A DNA stretch of 11,918 bases, from the NCBI GenBank assembly GCA_905234765.1, contig CAJOIF010000048.1:1-11918 (forward strand), in the 5' to 3' direction. Both the position numbers and the translations under genes were made by a program. Source of the DNA: an uncultured Bacteroidales bacterium (lineage in GTDB: Bacteria > Bacteroidota > Bacteroidia > Bacteroidales > F082). The notes beneath the pieces are model-generated. The model searched no databases. It was not told the origin of the DNA and worked only from the letters and a program-made list of their open reading frames with translations. Position 1 is the first letter of the stretch. Every line of letters begins with the position of its first letter. Below, piece after piece: positions 1 to 9,237 of the stretch.

Positions 1-70
1 CATGGCTTCGTTCGACTATGCCTATAAACTGGCACCCGTCAGGGATTGGCTGTTTAAGCAAAGCAAATAA
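1..70 (+). CDS. C-terminal end of an unidentified gene (partial)
   Basis: An open frame enters from the left edge and stops at TAA (68-70), giving about 22 residues that end DWLFKQSK. The short aromatic and basic tail, with a WLF-x-Q pattern, resembles the C-terminus of secreted alpha/beta-hydrolase or phospholipase-like esterases of Bacteroidetes. That is only a resemblance over a few residues and no catalytic residue is inside the window. The ATG at 2-4 is probably an internal methionine. It converges on ftsH, with 122 bp between the two stop codons. Confidence 0.45.
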   Translation, partial: MASFDYAYKLAPVRDWLFKQSK

Positions 71-93
71 GGTAAGTCGTAGTTATAATGACT

Positions 94-136
94 AAACCGC
101 TCGCTGCAAGGTTTTTCTCGACCTTTGCGGCGGTTT
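94..136. terminator. Imperfect GC-rich hairpin between convergent genes
   Basis: The 7-bp arms AAACCGC (94-100) and GCGGTTT (130-136) are continued inward by imperfect pairing (CGC and AAGG against CCTTTGCG) around a loop near 112-121. It lies between two converging genes, where a shared transcription terminator is expected. Neither strand has a strong T tract after the stem, so termination is inferred from position and structure. Confidence 0.4.
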
Positions 137-174
137 GATTATGAAAACTGTATCTTACGCTTCCTCGATGGCAC

Positions 175-192
175 CCACTGGGCTACCAGTGG
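175..192 (-). other. Perfect 7-bp stem-loop abutting the ftsH stop codon
   Basis: CCACTGG (175-181) and CCAGTGG (186-192) form a perfect 7-bp stem with a 4-nt loop. On the minus strand the stem starts at the base after the ftsH TAG (195-193). No T tract follows, so it may protect the mRNA 3' end or pause polymerase upstream of the 94-136 hairpin, rather than being a classical terminator. Confidence 0.35.
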
Positions 193-2097
193 CTATTTCT
201 CCAAGATCTTCATAAACTCTTCTCCAGTTATGGTTTCGCGTTCAAGCAGATACTCAGCCACTTCATTCATTTTGTCGATTCTCGAGCTGATGATGCCTGC
301 GGCTTTGTCTTTGGCATCGGCAATAAGTTGCTGCACTTCGGTATCAATATCAGCAGCGGTTTTGTTGCTGCATGCTAAAGAGGCGTTTCCGCCAAGATAG
401 GCATTGCCTTGGGTTTCCAAAGCCATCATGCCATAACGGTCGTTCATGCCATAACGTGTAATCATGGAGCGAGCCAATTGAGTTGCTTGTTCAATGTCGT
501 TGCTGGCGCCAGTGGTGCAAGTGTTGCAAATGATTTCTTCGGCGACACGTCCGCCAGTGAGGGTAGCCAATTTGTTCAGCAAATATTGGCGACTATATAA
601 GAAATGTTCGCCTTCATCAACTTGCATCGTATAGCCTAGTGCCCCTGAAGTACGAGGGATAATAGTGATTTTGTGTACTGGGGCCGAGTTGGTTTGGGCT
701 GCCGCCACCATGGCATGCCCCACTTCGTGATAGGCTATGATTCTTTTTTCTTCTGGCGATATGACGGCATTCTTGCGTTGTTCGCCTGCCATAACGGTTT
801 CCACGCTCTCTTCGATGTCTTCCGTGGTAACGGCATTTTTGCCCTGACGGACGGCACGAAGAGCGGCTTCGTTGACGATGTTGGCCAAATCGGCACCCGA
901 CGAACCCGCTGTGGCACGTGCGACCACATCAAGATCGACCACTTCATGCTGAACATTCTTCAAGTGTACATTGATGATGGCTTTGCGACCTTCGAGGTCG
1001 GGGAGCTCCATTTGTATCCTACGGTCGAATCGACCTGGACGTAACAATGCCTTGTCGAGGCTATCGGGACGGTTGGTGGCGGCAAGAATGATGACGCCTT
1101 TGTCGCCATCGAAGCCATCCATCTCGGTAAGCAGTTGGTTAAGCGTCTGTTCGCGCTCGTCGTTGGCACCACCATAACGGCCCTCACGGCTTTTGCCGAT
1201 GGCATCGATTTCGTCAATGAAAATGATACACGGTGCTTTCTTTGATGCTTCATTGAACAGGTCGCGCACCTTGGTGGCTCCCATGCCCACAAACATCTGA
1301 ACGAATTCCGAACCCGACATGGAGAAAAACGGAACGCCAGCTTCGCCTGCCACGGCACGGGCGATGAGGGTCTTTCCAGTTCCAGGAGGACCAACAAGCA
1401 AGGCTCCTTTGGGCAGCTTGGCACCCAAGGCCGTGTATTTCTTCGGATTGTGCAGAAAATCAACCATTTCTTGGAGAGATGCTTTGGCCTCGTCTTGTCC
1501 TGCCACATCGTCGAATCGGGTTTTTACGTCAGTGTCGGCATAGACCTTTGCTCCACTTTGACCAAACGACATAAAATTGCCCATGCCCAATCCACTTGCA
1601 GATTTGCCGCCTTTGGCCATTCGCTTCATGATGGACCTATAGAAAATCCAAAAGAAAAGGCCCGGCAGAATCCACCACATGAGGAATTGTGCGATAGGCG
1701 ACCGCTGATTCTCGATTTTCTTGACGAAATGTATTTTGCCATCATCGTTTGGACTATCAGCCGCCAGCAGACGGTCAACCAAGTTGGGATCATCAACGAT
1801 ACCTGTACTATATATCTGTTTTTCAGTGGAATATATAATACGGCTATCTTGAATGACCACCTCTGTTATCGAGTCTTGCTCCACCTTTGAGACGAAAGTG
1901 CCATAATCGGTCTCGATGACCTGTTTGCGCATGAATGCTGGTGATATGATGACATTTAGAAAGAGAAGGAACAACATGGCGAAAACCAATCCCCAAAGCC
2001 AAGGACCGCCTCCGTTGGCTGACCTCGTTGGCCGGTTGTTGTCGTCGTTTGGGGCTTTCTGTTGTTGTCCGTTATCTGGAAATTCAACGTAATTCAT
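193..2097 (-). CDS. ftsH: ATP-dependent zinc metalloprotease FtsH, clostridial-like type
   Basis: This is a membrane-anchored AAA+ protease that unfolds and degrades membrane and short-lived cytosolic proteins. Numbered from the ATG at 2097 (634 aa), it has a transmembrane helix near 34-55, a periplasmic domain, a second helix near 136-155, Walker A GPPGTGKT (236-243), Walker B IIFIDE (291-296), the second region of homology ending in RPGRFDRR (about 353-360), the zinc site HEVGH (457-461) and the third zinc ligand in [11 protein letters not shown] (Asp534). All key residues are present. I prefer ATG 2097 over the in-frame TTG at 2127 because the TTG would overlap the upstream AraC gene and the ATG has an A-rich leader. 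The wording [29 protein letters not shown] and [15 protein letters not shown] is, as I recall it, typical of Lachnospiraceae FtsH; Bacteroidales versions usually differ. It follows the AraC gene by 22 bp, so the two are probably co-transcribed. Confidence 0.96.
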   Translation of the reverse strand: MNYVEFPDNGQQQKAPNDDNNRPTRSANGGGPWLWGLVFAMLFLLFLNVIISPAFMRKQVIETDYGTFVSKVEQDSITEVVIQDSRIIYSTEKQIYSTGIVDDPNLVDRLLAADSPNDDGKIHFVKKIENQRSPIAQFLMWWILPGLFFWIFYRSIMKRMAKGGKSASGLGMGNFMSFGQSGAKVYADTDVKTRFDDVAGQDEAKASLQEMVDFLHNPKKYTALGAKLPKGALLVGPPGTGKTLIARAVAGEAGVPFFSMSGSEFVQMFVGMGATKVRDLFNEASKKAPCIIFIDEIDAIGKSREGRYGGANDEREQTLNQLLTEMDGFDGDKGVIILAATNRPDSLDKALLRPGRFDRRIQMELPDLEGRKAIINVHLKNVQHEVVDLDVVARATAGSSGADLANIVNEAALRAVRQGKNAVTTEDIEESVETVMAGEQRKNAVISPEEKRIIAYHEVGHAMVAAAQTNSAPVHKITIIPRTSGALGYTMQVDEGEHFLYSRQYLLNKLATLTGGRVAEEIICNTCTTGASNDIEQATQLARSMITRYGMNDRYGMMALETQGNAYLGGNASLACSNKTAADIDTEVQQLIADAKDKAAGIISSRIDKMNEVAEYLLERETITGEEFMKILEK

Positions 2098-2119
2098 AGT
2101 TCTGATTTTTAATTTATGA

Positions 2120-3001
2120 TTAAACAATATTTTTGGTGTTGTCTTTTGTGGTTGAATTGTTTCGTGTTTGTCGGTATTCCGTAACCGTCATGCCGAGACC
2201 ACGTTTCACATACTTGCAGAAGAAACTCAGATTGCTAAAGCCAAGCTTCACACTGATTTCTTTAGTAGTAAAGTCGGTATGCTGTAGTAATTGTCTGATT
2301 TCTTGGAGGGTGAATTCATCAATCAACTCTGAAGCTGAGCGTTCACTGACCTCTTTGCAAACCGTGGTGAGGTATTTTGGTGTTATGGACAATTCGTTAG
2401 CGAACCATTTCACTTCGCGATGCGCTCCATTGGACTGCTGTAGTAACATGATAAATCGACGAAAAATCACCTCTTTCTGCGCCGGTTTTTTGCTTGACGA
2501 ATTTGTCGGGATTAGTTCTTCAAGCCATGACAGGATTTCCAAAATGCCTGCTTGCAACAATATGTTCTTGATTTTCTCTCGTGTCGGAGTGATTTCACAC
2601 GAGCCGTAAATTTGGTTCAGTTCGGCAAATACTTTGATGAGTGTTGTCTGCCTTTCTGTCAAATGCAAAATGGGATGGGCAAACAGATACCGGGTCTTTT
2701 CCCACCAAAGATTATCTTCCCTGAAACACAAGAAGGCCATTTCGTCAAGTGCTTGGGCGACAAATCCAATGAGGCGACAATGGAAGTCGGGTGTGCGCAT
2801 GTAATGGCCAATAATGAAGTGCGGGTGACAAAACAGCAGGTCGCCTTCCTTTAGCTCGAAATGCTCATGGTTGAGGTCGATTTGCATCTTCCCGGCCGCG
2901 CAAAACAACATCATGGCATAACCCTCACTCTCATTCCTTCTCAAAAGGAAATCTTCCAAATCTTCAGAGAATATAATTGTGTTATTTTCTGACATGTTCA
3001 T
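2120..3001 (-). CDS. AraC-family transcriptional regulator (copy 1, upstream of ftsH)
   Basis: The 293-aa protein has an N-terminal cupin-like sensing region (about 1-130, including the stretch KEGDLLFCHP) and a C-terminal AraC/XylS DNA-binding domain. Its two helix-turn-helix units lie near 197-219 (WFANELSITPKYL) and 244-268 (KEISVKLGFSNLSFFCKYVKR). The effector is unknown. It is a clear paralogue of the regulator at 3883-4758: the same length, a shared YMRxPD motif and a near-identical SFFCKY helix. The start is ATG 3001 or ATG 2995; a TTG at 3010 is less likely. The stop lies 22 bp before ftsH, which suggests one transcript and perhaps control of ftsH or of its own operon. Confidence 0.9.
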   Translation of the reverse strand: MNMSENNTIIFSEDLEDFLLRRNESEGYAMMLFCAAGKMQIDLNHEHFELKEGDLLFCHPHFIIGHYMRTPDFHCRLIGFVAQALDEMAFLCFREDNLWWEKTRYLFAHPILHLTERQTTLIKVFAELNQIYGSCEITPTREKIKNILLQAGILEILSWLEELIPTNSSSKKPAQKEVIFRRFIMLLQQSNGAHREVKWFANELSITPKYLTTVCKEVSERSASELIDEFTLQEIRQLLQHTDFTTKEISVKLGFSNLSFFCKYVKRGLGMTVTEYRQTRNNSTTKDNTKNIV

Positions 3002-3034
3002 TGCTTTCAATGGGTAAAATTACGGATAGTTTCG

Positions 3035-3045
3035 CAAATGGAACA
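3035..3045 (-). repeat. TGTTCCATTTG box upstream of AraC copy 1
   Basis: The minus strand reads TGTTCCATTTG 34-44 bp upstream of the ATG at 3001. The identical 11-mer occurs on the + strand at 4831-4841, upstream of the paralogous regulator and the lipid operon. It lies just downstream of a candidate -7 box, where a bound protein could repress. A role as an AraC recognition element is an inference. Confidence 0.4.
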
Positions 3046-3053
3046 TCATTTCC

Positions 3054-3061
3054 CAAAAATA
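3054..3061 (-). promoter_or_regulatory. Candidate -7 box for AraC copy 1 / ftsH
   Basis: The minus strand reads TATTTTTG, an exact match to the Bacteroidetes -7 consensus TAnnTTTG, 53 bp upstream of the ATG at 3001. No good -33 TTTG lies at the usual spacing; the nearest resemblance is ATTG at 3087-3084. The 10-mer CCAAAAATAC containing this box recurs at 3151-3160. Confidence 0.4.
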
Positions 3062-3164
3062 CGAATAGAATAGGAAATACAGACAATGATTAGGGATTAT
3101 CGGAACACTGACACACTTCCCATTTGGCATATCCTTTGAACGAAAGAAAACCAAAAATACCATT

Positions 3165-3803
3165 ATGTCATTACTTGTCATCACACATAGACAGAAGGAT
3201 TTTGGGGTGCGAATACCCTATCAAGTCATTGTCAACGGGCGTCTTGTGGGAACTATGAACACGCCTCAGGCTCGGCTTCGATTGCCCGCTGGCTACTATA
3301 CCATAACGATTCGGTCAGGAAGCTATGTGCCCATCGGCAAAAAAGGCAAAACACTCGATTTGACACTCTCATCGACGGCACCAGTTCAAGTGAGCGAATA
3401 CGGATACACGTGCCTCGATTTCAAGAATAAGGAACGTTGGTGGAACACGCTGTTTAATATCGATCTAATTCTCTGGCTCACCAGTGTGTTCCTCCGCATT
3501 CCTAACCCATGGAATATTGTTTATCATGTGGTTTCAGAGGGCTTCTTCCTCATTTGGATTATTCGTTTGCTGATAGTGCGTCGTCGCTATTATTCCATGG
3601 AAAGCTATTTCACCTCAGAGCCTCTAGAGGCCGTCTATCCCAAGAAAACCAGGATGGAGAGATATGTCGAGGAGCATCAAGATGAAATCCAGGCCCGCCA
3701 AAGGAAAATCTACGATTGGCAGCAAGATCGTTCACTCAAGAGAATGCGTCGCCGCTACAAATTTCAAGAGTGGTGGAAAAAGCATTTGAAACGAAGACGT
3801 TGA
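3165..3803 (+). CDS. Hypothetical protein: PEGA-like N-terminal domain plus two membrane helices
   Basis: I do not recognise this 212-aa protein as a named family. Residues 1-80 look like a small beta-sandwich (VRIPYQVIVNGRLVGTM, then LPAGYYTITIRSG), as seen in PEGA or DUF2846-type domains, which bind or present at the cell envelope. Two hydrophobic segments follow near 97-112 and 118-138. The C-terminal third (139-212) is strongly basic and probably helical, and ends KKHLKRRR. With no signal peptide ahead of the beta domain, the N-terminus is likely cytosolic and the two helices form a hairpin, returning the basic tail to the cytosol. It is flanked by the two AraC regulators and faces the second one tail to tail. 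No function can be assigned. Confidence 0.75.
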   Translation: MSLLVITHRQKDFGVRIPYQVIVNGRLVGTMNTPQARLRLPAGYYTITIRSGSYVPIGKKGKTLDLTLSSTAPVQVSEYGYTCLDFKNKERWWNTLFNIDLILWLTSVFLRIPNPWNIVYHVVSEGFFLIWIIRLLIVRRRYYSMESYFTSEPLEAVYPKKTRMERYVEEHQDEIQARQRKIYDWQQDRSLKRMRRRYKFQEWWKKHLKRRR

Positions 3804-3860
3804 TAGAGTTGGCGAATTATTCGCAAATCAATTTGAAATCAAAGTCGCCCTGACATTTTC

Positions 3861-3895
3861 AAAAAACTGCTAATTATTCCTTTCATTTAGCAGTT
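3861..3895 (-). terminator. Intrinsic terminator of AraC copy 2
   Basis: On the minus strand a perfect 9-bp stem, AACTGCTAA (3895-3887) with TTAGCAGTT (3873-3865), encloses a 13-nt loop and runs straight into six T residues (3866-3861, two of them in the stem). The ascending arm covers the last sense codons and the loop contains the TGA stop. The stem is AU-rich but perfect and followed by T, which fits rho-independent termination. Confidence 0.65.
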
Positions 3896-4758
3896 ATGTC
3901 AAGAATTGATTGCCTATATTCCAAAGGAGTCTTCCCCAAGTGTTTTTTTGTGTATTTGCAGAAGAAACTCACATCGGGGAAGTGAAGCTTAAAAGCGATC
4001 TCCTTTACGCTCAACTCCGTCTGGCTGAGATAATAACTGATGTTACGAACGGTTGCTTCAGTGATCAGGTCCATCGCGGTACGTCCGCTCTTCGCTTTGC
4101 AGACAGCACTTAAATATTTCGGAGAGACCCGTAGTTGCTCGGCAAAGGCCCGGACGCTTCTGTAGGTGTTGTCGGGATGGCCAAGCAAAGTGACAAACTC
4201 TTTGAGAAGCTGGTCCTTCCGTGAATTCTCGGCAACAGGCGCATCAGCAGGGGCAGAGTCATCGGGCATCAATCCGCTTACTTCATGCAACACCTCAACA
4301 GCTAAAGATTGGGCAGTGAGCTTGATGATGCGTTGCCGATAGAGGTTGTTGTCGTCCTCCATATAGGTGGTCATCAAGTTGAAGTAGGCCTGAAAAAGCT
4401 TGTTTTGGTATTCCGAGAGATGAACGACGGGGTTTTGGATGATGTAGTTAAATTTTTGCCACCAATGTGAATCAAGATGCAACACGCTTGTCAACACGTC
4501 GTCAAAAAGCTGTTCACTAGCGCAGATGATCTTGCTTTGGAGGTCGGGACTGCGCATATAAAGTCCAACCAGGTTACGCGGCGTACACAAGATAAGGTCG
4601 CCATGTCTGGCCTGATATTGTTGGCCGTTAATGGAAAATTGGATGACGCCCTTCTCGCAATACATGGTAAGAATATAACCCGATATTAAAGTTTCCTTGG
4701 AAGGAGTAATCTCATCGGGATTGTCGGTGATAATCAAGTCGGCGAATTGCTTTAGCAT
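3883..4758 (-). CDS. AraC-family transcriptional regulator (copy 2, divergent from the lipid operon)
   Basis: The 291-aa protein has an N-terminal cupin-like effector region (about 1-130, with HGDLILCTPRNLVGLYMRSPD) and an AraC/XylS DNA-binding domain with helix-turn-helix units near 202-221 (VRAFAEQLRVSPKYLSAVC) and 249-273 (LSVKEIAFKLHFPDVSFFCKYTKK). The start ATG at 4758 is clear. It is paralogous to the protein at 2120-3001. It is transcribed away from the lipid operon that starts at 4936, with 177 bp shared between them, the usual arrangement for a local regulator. Direct repeats with AraC-like 21-bp spacing and a palindrome lie in that gap, so I infer that it regulates the operon. The inducer is unknown; a lipid precursor or envelope signal is possible. 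Confidence 0.9.
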   Translation of the reverse strand: MLKQFADLIITDNPDEITPSKETLISGYILTMYCEKGVIQFSINGQQYQARHGDLILCTPRNLVGLYMRSPDLQSKIICASEQLFDDVLTSVLHLDSHWWQKFNYIIQNPVVHLSEYQNKLFQAYFNLMTTYMEDDNNLYRQRIIKLTAQSLAVEVLHEVSGLMPDDSAPADAPVAENSRKDQLLKEFVTLLGHPDNTYRSVRAFAEQLRVSPKYLSAVCKAKSGRTAMDLITEATVRNISYYLSQTELSVKEIAFKLHFPDVSFFCKYTKKHLGKTPLEYRQSILDITAK

Positions 4759-4805
4759 CTTGGTTGTTTTGAACGCTGCAAAATAACAACCTATTTCTGA
4801 AATAT

Positions 4806-4853
4806 GGAAATGTTTTTATTTCCTTTTCTGTGTTCCATTTGTCTCCAATTGGA
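4806..4853. promoter_or_regulatory. Cluster of small dyads and a CCATTTG box between AraC copy 2 and the lipid operon
   Basis: This stretch holds an inverted repeat GGAAAT (4806-4811) / ATTTCC (4818-4823), the 11-mer TGTTCCATTTG (4831-4841) shared with the upstream region of AraC copy 1, and the perfect 10-bp palindrome TCCAATTGGA (4844-4853). Such density in a short A+T-rich divergent region is consistent with protein-binding sites. Which protein binds is not known. Confidence 0.4.
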
Positions 4854-4873
4854 AAAATCGACAATCAATCATT

Positions 4874-4906
4874 CCATTTAGACAGTGTTCGTCACCATTA
4901 GATAGT
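4874..4906 (+). promoter_or_regulatory. Tandem CCATT half-sites with 21-bp spacing (candidate AraC operator)
   Basis: CCATTTAGACAGT (4874-4886) and CCATTAGATAGT (4895-4906) are direct repeats differing by one inserted T and one substitution. They start 21 bp apart, the spacing of the classical araI1/araI2 half-sites. The second ends one base before the -7 box at 4908. No TTTG -33 element is present, which fits an activator-dependent promoter. A related CCATTTG lies 39 bp further upstream at 4835. Confidence 0.5.
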
Positions 4907-4907
4907 C

Positions 4908-4926
4908 TATTTTTGCCGCAAAAATA
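4908..4926. promoter_or_regulatory. Perfect 19-bp palindrome containing the -7 box of the lipid operon
   Basis: TATTTTTGC (4908-4916), a central C (4917) and GCAAAAATA (4918-4926) form a perfect palindrome. The + strand half is an exact TAnnTTTG -7 box (4908-4915), placing transcription start about 10-15 bp before the ATG at 4936. The other half is an exact -7 box facing AraC copy 2. It may be a pair of mutually exclusive promoters, a repressor operator, or chance symmetry on a common motif. Confidence 0.55.
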
Positions 4927-4935
4927 ACCATCCTG

Positions 4936-5649
4936 ATGGAAGAAAACCAGAAAAAAGAACAATCTGTGAGGATTCAAACCTCACTGCTGAATGGGTTGGA
5001 GAAAAAGGCCTTGGTTTGGCTGGCCGAGCGGCAACCCAAGTGGGCCGATTCGGATATGCTGACCTTTGTGGGATCTATCGGCGCAGTTGTCATTGCCTTG
5101 GGTTTTGCGCTGTCGAACATTAGCGTGCATTTCCTTTGGCTGACCATAGCGGGATTTGTCATCAATTGGTATGGCGACTCATTGGACGGCACATTAGCTA
5201 GGGTCAGGAAGCAACAGCGGCCCGTCTATGGCTTCTATATCGACCACACGGTTGATGCCATCAACGAAGCGTTCATGTTCTTGGGCGCGGGCATGTCGCC
5301 TTTCATGCGGTTCGACATCGCGTGTGTGCTTCTGGTGGTCTATCTTATGCTGACCCTCAACGTGTCGATGAACGCGCATCTGAAAGGCGAATTCCGGTTG
5401 ACATACGCGAAGCTTGGCCCTACCGAGTTCCGGCTGATTTGCATCATCGCATGCCTCATCCTGATGTTTGCTCCGGACCTGCGCGAAATCGTTATTGAGA
5501 TGCCTTGGTTCGGCGGGGTGCTTTCTTTGGGCTTGCTTGACATCATCGGCGTGGTCATTTTGCTCGCTTTGGTCGTCATCTACCTTGTCACCATCATCCA
5601 AGATGCACGCTATTACGCCAAAATCGACCCGAAACACAAGAATGGATAA
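4936..5649 (+). CDS. CDP-alcohol phosphatidyltransferase family membrane enzyme
   Basis: The 237-aa integral membrane protein carries the full CDP-OH phosphotransferase signature D1xxD2G1xxAR...G2xxxD3xxxD4: DSLDGTLAR at 81-89 (Asp81, Asp84, Gly85, Ala88, Arg89), Gly99, Asp103 and Asp107. Hydrophobic helices flank it (about 44-60, 62-80, 110-140, 165-180 and 195-225). Family members displace CMP from a CDP-activated lipid or alcohol to form a phosphodiester, such as phosphatidylinositol phosphate, phosphatidylglycerol phosphate or phosphoethanolamine lipids. As first gene of a sphingolipid operon it is a good candidate for adding the phospho-headgroup to dihydroceramide or diacylglycerol. No inositol-phosphate synthase or phosphatase is in the window, so the headgroup cannot be named. 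It overlaps the next gene by 8 bp. Confidence 0.88.
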   Translation: MEENQKKEQSVRIQTSLLNGLEKKALVWLAERQPKWADSDMLTFVGSIGAVVIALGFALSNISVHFLWLTIAGFVINWYGDSLDGTLARVRKQQRPVYGFYIDHTVDAINEAFMFLGAGMSPFMRFDIACVLLVVYLMLTLNVSMNAHLKGEFRLTYAKLGPTEFRLICIIACLILMFAPDLREIVIEMPWFGGVLSLGLLDIIGVVILLALVVIYLVTIIQDARYYAKIDPKHKNG

Positions 5650-6079
5650 GCTGAAAGAACTCATAGTGAAGCGTTTACCGAAGTTCTTTGCCGGAAATCT
5701 TTTTGGGACGGCCATTGACACTTTGGTGTTGTGGCTGTTCTCCCATCTCGTTTTTCATGACTATGTGGGGCAGGTCATCGTTTCGCCAATCATATCGTTC
5801 GAATGTGCGGTGATGGCAAATTTCGTCTTTTCATATTATGTGACTTGGAAGGATCGTATCAGCCAGCTTTCATCACGGTCGTTCTTCAGGCATTACTTGG
5901 GCTACAACGCTTCATGCACAGGAACATTCCTTTTGAAATTGGGCATTTTGATGCTAATCCAATGGCTGACGAAATGGGACGTGGTGATTTGCAACCTTTT
6001 GGCGTTGTGCGTTTCGGGCGTGGTGAATTTCTTGATGGATAATTTCGTTGTTTTCAAAAAGAAAGCGGAGGAAGTCTGA
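5642..6079 (+). CDS. GtrA-like four-helix membrane protein
   Basis: The 145-aa protein has four hydrophobic helices (about 15-38, 43-65, 85-107 and 113-136) and the usual GtrA-family layout: a short basic N-terminus, FFAGNLFGTAIDTLVLWLF in helix 1, a charged loop with YYVTWKDR after helix 2, and VNFLMDNFVVFKKK at the end. GtrA/DPMS-type proteins help move or handle polyprenyl- or lipid-linked sugars across the membrane. I chose ATG 5642 because it overlaps the upstream stop by 8 bp (ATGGATAA) and gives the normal family length; upstream codons in the frame are shadow sequence. It shares TGATG with the next gene. In this operon it may flip or assist a lipid headgroup precursor, or simply partner the CDP-alcohol enzyme. 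Confidence 0.82.
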   Translation: MDKLKELIVKRLPKFFAGNLFGTAIDTLVLWLFSHLVFHDYVGQVIVSPIISFECAVMANFVFSYYVTWKDRISQLSSRSFFRHYLGYNASCTGTFLLKLGILMLIQWLTKWDVVICNLLALCVSGVVNFLMDNFVVFKKKAEEV

Positions 6080-6903
6080 TGCCACTGATCACGATGAAAG
6101 ACATAGAGAGCCTTTCGCCTATATTCAAGGGCGAGAAAGGCAACAAAACGGCTAAGAGGCTCTTGCGGCTGATGGGTATCGACCGCTTGGCGGAGCATTA
6201 TGAGAAGTTCGAACACTTGTCGGGACCCGATTTCGTGGCTGCCTACCTTAAAGATGTCGGCGTGGAATATCAAGTGGAGGGTATTGAAAACCTGCTTTCA
6301 TTGACCGATGGACCTTTCATCACGGTCAGCAACCATCCCTACGGCGCCTTGGACGGTTTGATTCTCCTTGATCTGGTCGGCCACGCCCGTTCCGATTTCA
6401 AAGTGATGGCCAACAAGTTCCTCTCCATGGTGAAAACCATCAAGGACAGTTTCATTAGTGTGGTGCCGCTTACCGACGACTCTAAAGGAGTGTCGGTCGA
6501 CAGCATCCGTGGCGTTCGCTCAGCCATTGCCCAACTGAAGGACGGTCATCCATTGGGCTTGTTCCCCGCAGGTGCTGTCTCCAATTTCCATTGGAACGAT
6601 TTCAGGATCTACGACCGCGAGTGGCAGGCATCGGCATTACGCCTCATACAGAAGATGAAAGTGCCCGTGCTTCCCATCCGTTTCTTTGACCGAAATTCCA
6701 CTTTCTTCTATTTCTTGGGCATGTTCGGTTGGAAAGTCCGTTCGATGCGGCTTCCCAAAGAGATACTGAATAAGGCTGGTCGCGAAATTCGGGTGGAAAT
6801 CGGCCCCGTTATCAGCGTGGAGGAGCAACAGGAATGCGCAAACTGGAAAGACCTTGGGATTAAATTGAGAGAAGCCGTCTATGGCATGGACAAAAAAATG
6901 TGA
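6079..6903 (+). CDS. PlsC-type lysophospholipid acyltransferase family protein with an H-x5-D motif
   Basis: The 274-aa protein shows the acyltransferase catalytic block SNHPYGALDG (84-93) and the block LFPAGAVSNF (161-170), equivalent to FPEGxxS in PlsC. The His86 to Asp92 spacing has five residues between, whereas classical PlsC enzymes have four (HX4D). The longer spacing with NHPxGxxDG is, as I recall it, characteristic of the LPLAT subgroup also found in hemolysin/OlsF-like aminolipid enzymes. It would transfer an acyl chain from acyl-ACP or acyl-CoA to a hydroxyl group at the cytosolic membrane face. In the sphingolipid operon the acceptor could be a lysophospholipid, a hydroxy-acyl chain of dihydroceramide, or another N-acyl lipid. 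The start ATG shares one base with the gtrA stop. Confidence 0.85.
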   Translation: MPLITMKDIESLSPIFKGEKGNKTAKRLLRLMGIDRLAEHYEKFEHLSGPDFVAAYLKDVGVEYQVEGIENLLSLTDGPFITVSNHPYGALDGLILLDLVGHARSDFKVMANKFLSMVKTIKDSFISVVPLTDDSKGVSVDSIRGVRSAIAQLKDGHPLGLFPAGAVSNFHWNDFRIYDREWQASALRLIQKMKVPVLPIRFFDRNSTFFYFLGMFGWKVRSMRLPKEILNKAGREIRVEIGPVISVEEQQECANWKDLGIKLREAVYGMDKKM

Positions 6904-6908
6904 AGAAT

Positions 6909-9236
<2,328 letters not shown>

Positions 9237-9237
<1 letters not shown>

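Noticed and set aside
960..1508. 182-aa minus-strand open frame inside ftsH
   Set aside because: It is an out-of-frame copy of the conserved AAA+ region; the real frame carries all FtsH motifs.
2098..2127. TTG start for FtsH at 2127
   Set aside because: It would overlap the AraC gene end; ATG 2097 has a better leader and a normal N-terminus.
3151..3160. Second copy of CCAAAAATAC as another minus-strand promoter for AraC copy 1
   Set aside because: It matches the -7 box but would give a 150-nt leader and has no -33 element; it lies at the start of the opposite gene and may be chance in A-rich DNA.
3812..3824. Palindrome GCGAATTATTCGC as terminator of the hypothetical gene
   Set aside because: With a realistic 3-nt loop only five base pairs remain and there is no T tract; the stem at 3861-3895 is a better terminator, but on the other strand.
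5468..5641. Longer N-terminal extension of the GtrA-like protein
   Set aside because: The extra 58 codons lie inside the upstream gene and look random; ATG 5642 gives the normal family length and an 8-bp overlap.
5194..5721. 175-aa minus-strand open frame across the CDP-alcohol enzyme and gtrA
   Set aside because: It is antisense to two well-supported genes; its charged, His/Asp-rich translation is typical of an antisense shadow and shows no domain.
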